A DNA stretch of 64,000 bases. Origin: CAZQQN01 sp964595485 (GTDB taxonomy: Bacteria > Bacteroidota > Bacteroidia > CAILMK01 > CAYYUA01). Numbering within the stretch: the stretch's first letter is position 1; every line of letters starts with the position of its first letter. The notes below the pieces were generated by a model. It searched no databases, was not told the DNA's origin, and saw only the letters and a program-made list of their open reading frames with translations. The stretch is taken from the NCBI GenBank assembly GCA_964595485.1, contig CAZQQN010000008.1:1-64000 (forward strand), read 5' to 3'. A program made the translations under genes and the position numbers. Shown piece by piece: positions 27,735 through 36,536 of the stretch.

Positions 27735-30434
27735 CTAAAACCTTTGCGTAAGGGTATTCATTTTCTTCTTGCCAAAATCTATAATCTGACCCAAAAATTC
27801 AACCGGTTTATAATTGTTCAATGCTGCTTGGTGAAATATGGCAGTAGCAGGGGTTAATCCTGGTAGCGAATTGATCTCAATAATAATAACATCCACTTTT
27901 TCATTGTCATAAACCCGTACAAAGGCATCAATTCGGCAATACCCTTTCATATCAGTAATCTCGGCTACTCTTTTAATGACGCTTTTGACTTTTTCAGCAA
28001 TCCTTTTATTGGCAGCCGGGTCATTGGCAAAACGGGCCGGCGTAATATTTTGCCCTTCTCCTGCCAGGAATTTTTCCTCAAGAGAAAGTATGCCTTCTTC
28101 TGCCAATGCTTCTGAGGGCTCAAAAATTTCAAAGGTTATATGGCCTTCTTCATCAAAATGAGTGACCAGTCCACAAGTTATCTCCAGTAATTTTTGCGCG
28201 CTCCCCTTTTCAATCTTTTCTTCTACCATAAAATAATCTTTAGCGGGGAATTCTTCATTGGGCTTAACGTCAAGTAGAATATTATTTAAATCAGGCAATT
28301 CCTTTTGATCACGGAAAATGATACGCAAATAATCTTTCAATTTTTCCGGTGTATCAATCTTCTTAACAGCCGAACTGCAGCCATCGTCAGATGGTTTGGC
28401 AACAAAAGGGTATCCAAACTCACCTTCAATCGCTTTCCAGATCTTATCTGGATTTTGATACCAATCTTGTTTAGTCACTAAGAAGTTATTAGCGACCTCA
28501 ATGCCATAGGATTTAAGTAAGTTATTGGTTTTATATTTATCTATCGTCAGAGCTCCTCCGTTAGGATCAGAGCCATTGTACGGCAATTGCATTTTCTCAA
28601 ATTCCCTTGGCAGGGTACCATCTTCTCCGGGTTGCCCATGAAGGCCTAAAAAGGCAAAATCCATGATATCCGGGAAGTCCTTAAGCGGTATTGCTTCCGG
28701 ATAAAAGGCATAGCCGGCTGCGCTGTATTTTTCGGTTATACCACCAGCCTCTTCTATAATATCCTGTATTTTACCAGGCATCTTGAAATTGGTCACCTTT
28801 TCATTTATATCATCAGCGTTATCCTTTAGTAGTAAATTGACAGGTATCTTATAAAAGGCCATTTCTCCATATTCCTGGGTGAGAAAGATTGGTATCGGAG
28901 CATAACGCTGGGATGAGGCCAATTTTTCGAACACGTTCCTGCCACTTTCAACGGAAATGTGTCTTTCTGATGAATAGCCACCCAGGATAACACCAACCTT
29001 TACTTTCTCCCTTTCTTCCCCTTGTTGGTTTTCGATATTTTCATCCAGGTTTTTCAAGGAAATTTGATGCTTAAAAACAGGATAAGTCGTTGCTTGCCGC
29101 TCCAGTAAAGATGTTCTAATGATGTAAGTTAAAAACTGGCTGGGTGTTAAACCTATTTCAGCTGCCTGATGAAAGAAAAAAGAGGAAGGTAGCATACCTG
29201 ACGTAGTGTTCGGGTCATTCAAATACACTTCTTCATCCGGCGTAAAAAAGCCGTCAATCCTGGCATAGACATTACTATGCAGAAATTGGAAAAGCTTTTC
29301 ACAGGCTTTTCGGATTTTCTCCAGCGCTTCATCAGGCAGGTTTATTGGCGTAATTTTATGGGAAACACCGGGCAGGTATTTAGCACGGTAATCAAAAACC
29401 TCACTTGCCTTACGTATCTCAGTAGGCGGCAAAGCCAGTGGCTGCCGTTTTTCGTCCTGTATTACAATGCAGGAGAATTCCTTGCCCTCAAGAAGTTGCT
29501 CAATGATAACCGTATGTTCTGACTGATAACTAGCTATGGTTATAGAGGCATTTTCATCTGGATTGTTCACAAATGATTCACGTATTTGTTTCAGGATAGC
29601 CTCCGGATGATAGTATAGGTCTTCATTGATAACAACGGGAGTAGCCAAGCCATCCTGTAAATCAACCAAATCGCGGACAAAATTAACTTCCTCTTCTTCA
29701 GTTAATTGAGCCCAGTAATTAGCCGAAATTTCACGAATGAAAAAGCTTCTGTTAACCAAATCCCTAAACCGCTCAAAATCCTTTTCCTTTAGGATGTTTA
29801 CCCCTATTGAAGAGCCCTGAGAAGCTGACTTCACGACCAATGGAAATTGGAAGGTATCACAAACCTCCTTATAAAAGGCTTTTTGGCTTTCAAAACTTAA
29901 CCATTCATTTCTTGGAATCAGCTTATAAGCCAAGTCTGAAAATCCGCTGGCATTAAAAAGGTTTTTTTGAACTGACTTATCAATTCCGATTGAAGAAGGA
30001 AGGATGCCAGCTCCTGAAAATGGAATATCGATGAATTCCAGTATGCCTTGAACTGTACCATCTTCACCATAAGGCCCGTGCAGGCACAGAAAAGCAAAAT
30101 CGATCATTTTGGGTAAATCTTCAACCTGAATGGGCGTACCAATGGCTTGGATCATATCCAATTGCTGGGCTTCACTTAACGGACCCAGACTTTCCGCATA
30201 AACCTGAAATCCATTAGGGCTTTCAGGTAAGGCCTGGATGGGAGGATAAAAATCACGGATACTTCCCTTGTAAAGGTACTGCCAATCGAGGTGAATGAAA
30301 TTTCCCCAGCTATCAATAAAAATGGGAATAGGGTCGAAAAGGTCCTTATCAAGGCTGTCAAAAACTGTCCGGCCACCGGCAAATGAAACTTCCCGTTCGC
30401 GGGACTTTCCACCGAAAATAATGCCAACTTTCAT
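27735..30434 (-). CDS. ddl: Tandem (double-module) D-alanine-D-alanine ligase
   Basis: Ddl joins two D-alanines for peptidoglycan. The usual enzyme has about 310-370 residues; this one has 899 and contains two complete Ddl-like ATP-grasp modules (about 1-440 and 478-899). Module 1 has KVGIIFGGKSREREVS, HGPYGEDGT, KSASQGSSIGV, EVFDYRAKY and ARID...NDPNT. Module 2 has KVGVILGGYSSERHIS, HGQPGEDGT, KPSDDGCSSAV and CRID...EINSLPG. Module 1 has Asp for the usual metal-binding Glu and an insert of about 65 residues after GSSIGV. Module 2 keeps the EIN metal site but lacks the Y-x-Y...KY loop. I chose the ATG at 30434 because a -7 element covers the TTG at 30443. Confidence 0.93.
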   Translation of the reverse strand: MKVGIIFGGKSREREVSFAGGRTVFDSLDKDLFDPIPIFIDSWGNFIHLDWQYLYKGSIRDFYPPIQALPESPNGFQVYAESLGPLSEAQQLDMIQAIGTPIQVEDLPKMIDFAFLCLHGPYGEDGTVQGILEFIDIPFSGAGILPSSIGIDKSVQKNLFNASGFSDLAYKLIPRNEWLSFESQKAFYKEVCDTFQFPLVVKSASQGSSIGVNILKEKDFERFRDLVNRSFFIREISANYWAQLTEEEEVNFVRDLVDLQDGLATPVVINEDLYYHPEAILKQIRESFVNNPDENASITIASYQSEHTVIIEQLLEGKEFSCIVIQDEKRQPLALPPTEIRKASEVFDYRAKYLPGVSHKITPINLPDEALEKIRKACEKLFQFLHSNVYARIDGFFTPDEEVYLNDPNTTSGMLPSSFFFHQAAEIGLTPSQFLTYIIRTSLLERQATTYPVFKHQISLKNLDENIENQQGEEREKVKVGVILGGYSSERHISVESGRNVFEKLASSQRYAPIPIFLTQEYGEMAFYKIPVNLLLKDNADDINEKVTNFKMPGKIQDIIEEAGGITEKYSAAGYAFYPEAIPLKDFPDIMDFAFLGLHGQPGEDGTLPREFEKMQLPYNGSDPNGGALTIDKYKTNNLLKSYGIEVANNFLVTKQDWYQNPDKIWKAIEGEFGYPFVAKPSDDGCSSAVKKIDTPEKLKDYLRIIFRDQKELPDLNNILLDVKPNEEFPAKDYFMVEEKIEKGSAQKLLEITCGLVTHFDEEGHITFEIFEPSEALAEEGILSLEEKFLAGEGQNITPARFANDPAANKRIAEKVKSVIKRVAEITDMKGYCRIDAFVRVYDNEKVDVIIIEINSLPGLTPATAIFHQAALNNYKPVEFLGQIIDFGKKKMNTLTQRF

Positions 30435-30440
30435 AGTGAG

Positions 30441-30448
30441 CAAAGTTA
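30441..30448 (-). promoter_or_regulatory. -7 element for the ddl-PASTA-T9SS group
   Basis: The plus strand reads CAAAGTTA, so the minus strand reads TAACTTTG, matching TAnnTTTG. It ends 6 bp before the ATG at 30434, implying a leader of only a few bases and excluding the TTG at 30443 as the start. Confidence 0.5.
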
Positions 30449-30579
30449 AGGAAGAATTGGTTTATGACTCGGATAATTTATACTAATGGAAAATGGAAAG
30501 CCAGGTAATAAGTTGTACCTTTTACTGATATCGGTTCATAGTACTCCATGAGCTAGGAAAAAAGGAACGGTGAGCTTTT

Positions 30580-31755
30580 TTAGTTAATTAACCGAGGAAA
30601 GATCCTGCTTAATACCTCGAGTACTTTCATTTTCAAAACCTTTTTAAGGCTTATATCCGGGTAATGGTAATAATGGGTTCTCAATTGCCTGCGCCATTGG
30701 TCAAATTTATTTTCACTGAAGTTTTCTTTTTTTGCCAGGAAAAAATCATTCCCTTCTACGCCATATGCGATATTAAGCTCATGAGGCTTCAGGTTTCTAC
30801 CGAAACGGATTTCAGGAGAAGCAGCCTTTTTTACGCTAAGGACATAGGGGTTATCAATTTCGCTTAGGGATTTATTCCCATACAGATCAATTGCCAATTC
30901 ATAAGCTGCTAAGGCTGGGTAAAGCTGCTTTATTTTGGATGGTAGCATTTCAAAGAAGATATCATAAACGGATAAGGAATTTGTTAAAGTTTCCATTGCC
31001 GGTAATTCCTCACCGACTTGCAGGTTCACCTGAAAAGCGTTCTCTTCTAACCGTCTTCCCACATGCGTTCCCAATTCCCCGAAGTTGGTAGAATATGACC
31101 ACGCCGGATAAAGGAAGTAGCGATCCGTATCAATGAGGTAATAATTGTAGCATTTTTCCCAGTTATCATCAGGATATTGCCGAATAGGTGGCGGAGCCTT
31201 ATGATCAATGGTCCGGAAATCAATATCAGACTGAACCCAATTTTCAAAACTCTCCCACTGAGAAGGCGTAAACATTTGCCCCCAAGTTGATACTTTTTGC
31301 AGGTAATAAACATTCCCGGTGTTGTAACTATTGAAAGGAGAGCCAAACGGGAAATTGCGGGCAAAACTGTAAAGGCTTACCCCACCTATTTTTTTATCTT
31401 CCTTACTAAAGGTTAGGGCTTTTAAAGCCCATTTGTAAAAAAAAGGACTGACAAAAAGGTCATCCTCGAGGATGATGACCGGTTCCTCAAGCTCAAGGCT
31501 ATACCTCCCGCATCTGAGCAGATGGCTTTCAAGACCCAAATGCTCCGGCTGTTGCTCCAGGACTTTCTCTCCAAAAGGCCATTTCAAATTTTCTGCAATG
31601 GCTTTAACATCCCGTTCAGCCCCACCTTCCACACTAATCACCAGCTTTACATTTTTACCTTCATAGTCAGAAGCTTTCAGAGCATCCAGTAACCTACTCA
31701 GTGATTTAAGTCTTTGATAAACTGGAATGACAATAGCAGGCGATTCAGAAGGCAT
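30580..31755 (-). CDS. Glycosyltransferase, GT-A fold (GNT-I/family 2-like)
   Basis: The 391-residue protein starts with the GT-A opening AIVIPVYQRLKSLSRLLDAL. It continues with VEGGAERDVKAIAENL, HLGLESHLLRCGRY and a metal-binding acidic motif, ILEDDLFVSP, near residue 96. The layout, including GGVSLYSFARNF and the tryptophan-rich STWGQMFTPSQWESF segment, resembles GNT-I-like transferases of bacterial surface-glycan loci. It adds a sugar from a nucleotide donor; donor and acceptor cannot be read from the sequence. It follows the neighbouring family 2 gene by 15 bp in the same orientation. Confidence 0.85.
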   Translation of the reverse strand: MPSESPAIVIPVYQRLKSLSRLLDALKASDYEGKNVKLVISVEGGAERDVKAIAENLKWPFGEKVLEQQPEHLGLESHLLRCGRYSLELEEPVIILEDDLFVSPFFYKWALKALTFSKEDKKIGGVSLYSFARNFPFGSPFNSYNTGNVYYLQKVSTWGQMFTPSQWESFENWVQSDIDFRTIDHKAPPPIRQYPDDNWEKCYNYYLIDTDRYFLYPAWSYSTNFGELGTHVGRRLEENAFQVNLQVGEELPAMETLTNSLSVYDIFFEMLPSKIKQLYPALAAYELAIDLYGNKSLSEIDNPYVLSVKKAASPEIRFGRNLKPHELNIAYGVEGNDFFLAKKENFSENKFDQWRRQLRTHYYHYPDISLKKVLKMKVLEVLSRIFPRLIN

Positions 31756-31770
31756 TTGGGATTATTTCAT

Positions 31771-32673
31771 TTACCAATTGAACTTCCTTCGAGGAAATGT
31801 TAAAACTAAGATTTGAGCGCATAAATATAGCGTATAAAACGTAATTTGGGCAACTTGATACCTTAACCAGTTGACTTCATTAGTTTGGTATAAAGCCGTA
31901 CGCCTGAAAAATACCAGACTAACAAACAGGTATTTGACCGTCCTGGCCAAGTCCAGGAATTGGAGATTTTCTTTTTTTGAATATTCCGGGTATTGTTTTG
32001 CTCTTTGGATTTTTCCCTTATTAATGCGGCAAAGCGTAAAGAATTGCTTTTTCCAACTTTTAGGCCTGTGCCAAATCACCAAATCCTCAAGAAAGGCTTG
32101 TTTGAAACCGTAATCGCAGACCTGCCTGCTAAAAATATAATCCCCACCGGCAAAAAGATTGGCATCAAAAAGGCCAACCGTCTCAAACACGCTTTTATGA
32201 ACCAGCAAAAACGTTGTCAGGCCAAAATTCATCTCCTCAAATTTAGTTTTTGCCTGAAAGCCATGCACCCTTGAGTAAGTTTGCCCAAGGGTTTCTTTGG
32301 GTAGTGCTTTCATCTGGATGTTACAGCAGATGTAATGATAATTGGCTAAGTAAGGTTCTACTTTTTGAAACCAATCATCAGGAATAGTGAGATCATCATC
32401 CATGAACAGTAGCCACTCACCCTTTGCCTGCCCAATCCCCTGATTACGAGCTCCGTAAGCACCAATCATTCTTGCGTTTGCAATCTCATGGATATTAAAT
32501 CCCGCTTTTTTTAATTTTGTCAAGTAAGCACTTATGGCTTCTGAAGCGCCGTCATTGATAATGATTAATTCAAATTCGGCAGAATTCGCAGAGTTCAGTA
32601 TACCATCCAGGGAGCTTTTAAGGGGCTGAAATTGCCCTCTTGAAGGGATAATGACGGAAAAGCTGTAAGGCAT
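31771..32673 (-). CDS. Family 2 glycosyltransferase
   Basis: The protein has the family 2 start YSFSVIIPSRGQ, the nucleotide-binding strand IIINDGAS, and the acidic metal motif FMDDDL near residue 97. The C-terminal part carries a basic stretch, RPKSWKKQFF, and a possible membrane-associated helix. From the ATG at 32673 it has 300 residues. The frame extends to a TTG nine bases earlier, and the ATG gives a tighter family start. It diverges from the oxidoreductase gene with only 26 bp between starts, so any promoter must lie inside one of the two genes. Confidence 0.9.
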   Translation of the reverse strand: MPYSFSVIIPSRGQFQPLKSSLDGILNSANSAEFELIIINDGASEAISAYLTKLKKAGFNIHEIANARMIGAYGARNQGIGQAKGEWLLFMDDDLTIPDDWFQKVEPYLANYHYICCNIQMKALPKETLGQTYSRVHGFQAKTKFEEMNFGLTTFLLVHKSVFETVGLFDANLFAGGDYIFSRQVCDYGFKQAFLEDLVIWHRPKSWKKQFFTLCRINKGKIQRAKQYPEYSKKENLQFLDLARTVKYLFVSLVFFRRTALYQTNEVNWLRYQVAQITFYTLYLCAQILVLTFPRRKFNW

Positions 32674-32699
32674 ACCAGGCAAAAATCGGGATTAATCAC

Positions 32700-33734
32700 T
32701 TGAGAATCAGGACTCGTAAAAATAACCTTTCAAAAATAGCCATTATAGGGTTAGGTGCCATATCAGATAGGTTTTACCTGCCTCTGCTTAGGCATAATAA
32801 GTTCTGGAAGATTACCCGAATAATTGACGTGGACTACCAATCCATCTATAATAGGAATTTTAAAAAGTTTAAAGGGTCATTTACTACAGATTATAACTCT
32901 ATCAATGCTGATGGAGCAGATGCTGCTATTATAGCAACCCCCAATGATACCCACTACCAAATCGCTTCCACCCTTCTGGCTAAAGGTATTTCAGTTTTAA
33001 TAGAAAAGCCGGTGGTATTGAGCGGCAGTACCTATCATCGGCTAAAAGAAAACCAAAGAGAAAACAAAGCCATCATGCAATCCGGGATGGTTAAGCGGCA
33101 TTTACCAATCAACCGGGTTATAGGCGATTGTTTTCAGCAAAAGGCTTTAGGCGGCCTACGCTCTTTTGAAATCTCAGAAGGGATGAATTTTAACTGGCCA
33201 ATCCGAAGCCTTGGTTTCTTTGATAAAGCAAAGGCCGGTGGTGGTGTTTTAATTGACAACGGTATCCATGTATTGGATTTAATTTTCTGGTGGCTCCAGA
33301 AAGAGGAACAAATACCCGAAATAAGTCACTTGAATTACCAGGATGATTCGCAAGGTGGTGTGGAAGCTGAATGCAAGGTGAACCTTACCTTCGATAACGG
33401 GCTAAAAGGATCCTTACACTTCAGCAGGATGAGAATTTTATCTCAAACCTGGCAGCTAAATTTTGAGAAAGGGCAAATTTGTTTTTCAGATGGCCGGCTA
33501 AGCTTATCCGTTCCCAAAGAATACGAAAACCACAATTCGATCAGGCAACTTAAAGCCACTCGCAAACAAAACCTGAAGACTGCTTTTAACCAACAACTGG
33601 CAACTTTTTACGAAAAAAACCAGGAAAAAATACCAGAGGATGACCCTGTCATACCTTATACACTGGACTTAATCAATAGATTATACGCAAACAGGGAAAC
33701 ACAAAGAACCTCCTATTATCAGTTCAAAATTTAA
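32700..33734 (+). CDS. Gfo/Idh/MocA family sugar oxidoreductase
   Basis: The 344-residue protein has a Rossmann start, AIIGLGAISDRFYLP, the EKPVVLSG segment with the conserved catalytic-region lysine, and GGGVLIDNGIHVLDL carrying the usual Asp and His. These enzymes oxidise or reduce sugars or sugar nucleotides with a tightly bound NAD(P). The start is TTG. It begins a rightward run of genes for surface glycan, with the SDR gene 2 bp downstream. It could supply a 3-keto sugar nucleotide, for example as the WbpB-like partner missing from the 11-20 kb operon. That is an inference from context only. Confidence 0.9.
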   Translation: MRIRTRKNNLSKIAIIGLGAISDRFYLPLLRHNKFWKITRIIDVDYQSIYNRNFKKFKGSFTTDYNSINADGADAAIIATPNDTHYQIASTLLAKGISVLIEKPVVLSGSTYHRLKENQRENKAIMQSGMVKRHLPINRVIGDCFQQKALGGLRSFEISEGMNFNWPIRSLGFFDKAKAGGGVLIDNGIHVLDLIFWWLQKEEQIPEISHLNYQDDSQGGVEAECKVNLTFDNGLKGSLHFSRMRILSQTWQLNFEKGQICFSDGRLSLSVPKEYENHNSIRQLKATRKQNLKTAFNQQLATFYEKNQEKIPEDDPVIPYTLDLINRLYANRETQRTSYYQFKI

Positions 33735-33736
33735 CC

Positions 33737-34813
33737 ATGAATACCCATTTCTCAGGTGATAAAAAATGCTTTGTAACCGGGGCAACCGGCTTTATAGGAA
33801 GCCGTTTGATTGAAAAGCTATGGCTTGAGCATGAAAAAAGTGTGAAAGCCTTGGTAAGAAACCCTGTGAAAGCTGTTAACATTGGCCGATTCCCAATTGA
33901 GATGCATCAGGGAAATATCATGGATCAGGAAAACCTTCGATCTTTTGTGGATGAGGAGGCGATAATCTTCCACGCTGCCCACCATTTTGAAGGCACACCG
34001 GAAGATAATGAACAAGCAACAAAAAACCTATTGGCGGTAGCTCGTGAGAAGCAAGCTAAAAGGATTGTAATTTTAAGTACTGCTGACACTTACCAATCAA
34101 AGCACGAAGGAACCATAGATGAAGCAACCCCGAAAAAAACAAACGCCACTTCTAATTATATACAATCAAAGCTGGCTGTGGAGGAAGTTTGTCATCATTA
34201 TATCAATCAATACCAACTACCGGTTGTCATCATCCAACCTACCATTGTTTACGGGCCTTGGTGCAAGCCTTGGACCATTCGTATTTTTGACCAGATGGCA
34301 AAGGGAAAAATCCCGTTAATCAATGGTGGAACGGGTATTTGCAACGCTATTTACATAGATGATTTAGTCGACCTTTTAATCGAAGCTTCTCTGAAACCAG
34401 CCATAGAAGGAGAAACCTACATTGCTAATAATGAAACGCCCTTAACCTGGAAGGATTTCTACGGTTACTTTGAAAACATATTGGAATCAAAAAGAACCCT
34501 TGATAAAACCTACACACGAAATTTATCCCAATCAAAATTGCCTGCTTTAGGAGTGAAAGATAAAGTTAAACAGCCTTTAGCCCGCATTTTACCTAGATCA
34601 TTTAAAGATAACCTGAAAAAATTTCTATCAAGCATTAGCAATAAAAATCGTCCCATACCGCTATCTAAAGAGCAGGCTGAGTATTTTGCCGCTAAAGCTA
34701 CTTTCAAACCGGACAAAGCTAAAAGAGACCTGGGCTATGCTCAATCATTTACCTATCAGCAAGGCTTTGAACAGGTAGCTTATTGGTTCAGACATTTCTA
34801 TCAAAACGGATAA
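33737..34813 (+). CDS. NAD-dependent epimerase/dehydratase (SDR)
   Basis: The extended SDR of 358 residues opens with TGATGFIGSRLIEKL and has the catalytic YIQSK (YxxxK). A substrate-binding half with TIVYGPWCKPWTIRIF follows. A basic, Lys/Arg-rich segment around residues 245-305 resembles the C-terminal tail of 3-beta-HSD-like or sugar-reductase SDRs. The substrate is probably a sugar nucleotide or lipid-linked sugar. It follows the Gfo/Idh/MocA gene by 2 bp, and both probably act on the same precursor. Confidence 0.85.
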   Translation: MNTHFSGDKKCFVTGATGFIGSRLIEKLWLEHEKSVKALVRNPVKAVNIGRFPIEMHQGNIMDQENLRSFVDEEAIIFHAAHHFEGTPEDNEQATKNLLAVAREKQAKRIVILSTADTYQSKHEGTIDEATPKKTNATSNYIQSKLAVEEVCHHYINQYQLPVVIIQPTIVYGPWCKPWTIRIFDQMAKGKIPLINGGTGICNAIYIDDLVDLLIEASLKPAIEGETYIANNETPLTWKDFYGYFENILESKRTLDKTYTRNLSQSKLPALGVKDKVKQPLARILPRSFKDNLKKFLSSISNKNRPIPLSKEQAEYFAAKATFKPDKAKRDLGYAQSFTYQQGFEQVAYWFRHFYQNG

Positions 34814-34821
34814 AAACTTGC

Positions 34822-36399
34822 ATGAAAGGCTTCATTCAATTCACAAAGCGCCTGCTCAATACCATTTACAACTATAGCGTAGACAATCCGCTAAAGGTAA
34901 CCTTGATCCTATTTGGACTATTTGCTACCGCAATTTTAAGTAACATAATCCTCTACGGGAATGGCTATCAGGGGGTTGTTTCTTCAGGATTCCTGCGCCT
35001 GGCTGAAAATATAAAAAATGGCAATGGCCTATATATTCCAGATTATTTTACGGAACAGGATTTCCGCTATTATTCCAGGAATCCAGCTGGGTATCCTGGG
35101 CTTATAGGACTTTTATCCTGGATTACAAGCATACCCGTATTCTGGTCTTCTAAACTGCTAAACTTGATTCTTGGCGGCATCTTGATGCTTTCCTTTTACA
35201 GTCAATTCAAATCCTATTCATGGGTTTTCGTCAGCATCCTTTTATTTGCCACCTTCCTGGAGGTATTTACTTTTTCCTGGGCTGAAACAGGCTTTATCGT
35301 TAGTATTTGGTTTTTCATAAAATACTTATCCCAATACCGTTATCATACGAGAAATCAAAGTATTAATTTAGTAGGTGTAGGCCTAAGTATCCTTTGTGCG
35401 TTTCTCATGAGGTATGTAGGGGGCTACTTGTTCTTCGTTATTGGGGCTTTCCTTTTTTATGATCTCGTTAGATCAAGAAAAATTGATTTTCCACTCATTG
35501 CTAGTTCTTCTATTAGCGGTCTCTTGTGCCTATCCTATTGGTTCAGTAACTATGTTTTAGTCGGTAAAGTAACTGGCCGCCCGGGCATGGAAAATGTTCA
35601 AAGTTTTCAGACTGAATTACTAAAATTGCTGGAAGCTTTGGCCAAAGAACTAAGTTTTCCGGTAACAACGAAATTTAGCTGGATAAGTATCGTATTCCTT
35701 ATAATCGTTTGCCAGGTATTGTTGGTAATTTTTCTGGTAAAGATCACTCGCCAGCCTGATTTCCACCATAAAAGAGGGCCTAAAGCTACCAGTAAAAAAA
35801 CACCGATTTACCATGTTGCTTTTACCGCTGGCTTGATTTACTTGATCATTATTTGCACAGCTGTTTTCAGTTTCCCTTTGGATGACTTTGGCTATAGGTA
35901 CCTATCTCCTTTTGTATTGATGATTTTAATTGGGTTTATTGATTTCATCCTCCATAATGCTAGTCAATTGGTGAAGCCAATAGGCCTTTTCTTCGTTCTA
36001 ACAGGTTTTGGATCCTTCCTTATCAATGCTCCGGTTAAGCATATTTACAACTATTATTTAGAAACAGACACCTACAGAACCTATTTTCAGGAACAAAGAG
36101 AACTAAAGAATAAGTACAGCTTCATATCAAACAAACCAACCCTAATTGTATGTGGTGACCCGAAGCTTCGGTATTTAAGACCCAATGTCAGAATAACCGT
36201 ACCGGTTAATGTTGCTAAATCCCCTAAAGATGCGGTCCCCATGGATACATTTTTAAACAATATGAAAACGTTTCCTGGCGATGTTTATGTGGAAATCAAA
36301 GAATTGGAACAAAATGATAGCCCCCATAAGTATCACCCTTCTGTCTTTGATTTCATGGATGAATACCGGGACAGTAATTTTATCCAAATCAAGCAATGA
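34822..36399 (+). CDS. Polytopic membrane protein, GT-C glycosyltransferase-like
   Basis: The 525-residue protein has roughly ten membrane segments and a soluble C-terminal tail (from about 400). After the first helix it has a long extracytoplasmic loop with ENIKNGNGLYIPDYF and SRNPAGYPGLIGLL, in the place where GT-C enzymes hold their catalytic loop. I did not see a clear DE motif, so catalytic status is uncertain. The open frame begins 39 bp earlier, inside the SDR gene; I chose the ATG at 34822, which lies just after that gene's stop. It may transfer sugar from a lipid carrier or may be a Wzy-like protein. Confidence 0.6.
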   Translation: MKGFIQFTKRLLNTIYNYSVDNPLKVTLILFGLFATAILSNIILYGNGYQGVVSSGFLRLAENIKNGNGLYIPDYFTEQDFRYYSRNPAGYPGLIGLLSWITSIPVFWSSKLLNLILGGILMLSFYSQFKSYSWVFVSILLFATFLEVFTFSWAETGFIVSIWFFIKYLSQYRYHTRNQSINLVGVGLSILCAFLMRYVGGYLFFVIGAFLFYDLVRSRKIDFPLIASSSISGLLCLSYWFSNYVLVGKVTGRPGMENVQSFQTELLKLLEALAKELSFPVTTKFSWISIVFLIIVCQVLLVIFLVKITRQPDFHHKRGPKATSKKTPIYHVAFTAGLIYLIIICTAVFSFPLDDFGYRYLSPFVLMILIGFIDFILHNASQLVKPIGLFFVLTGFGSFLINAPVKHIYNYYLETDTYRTYFQEQRELKNKYSFISNKPTLIVCGDPKLRYLRPNVRITVPVNVAKSPKDAVPMDTFLNNMKTFPGDVYVEIKELEQNDSPHKYHPSVFDFMDEYRDSNFIQIKQ

Positions 36400-36461
36400 G
36401 GGTTATAGGTTTAACGTAATGTCTTCGCTAAATTTTTAAAGAGTCCCTGCTTTTTTGTTCT

Positions 36462-36469
36462 TATTTTTG
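36462..36469 (+). promoter_or_regulatory. Possible internal -7 element before the first GT4 gene
   Basis: TATTTTTG fits TAnnTTTG and lies in the 137-bp gap between the membrane protein and the GT4 gene, 67 bp before the ATG. The T-rich surroundings raise the chance of coincidence. Confidence 0.25.
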
Positions 36470-36536
36470 CTTGATTACAGCACGCAAAAACTTAAAAGGG
36501 CAAAGTACCCTGCATAGGTAGTTTTACGAGCGGACA

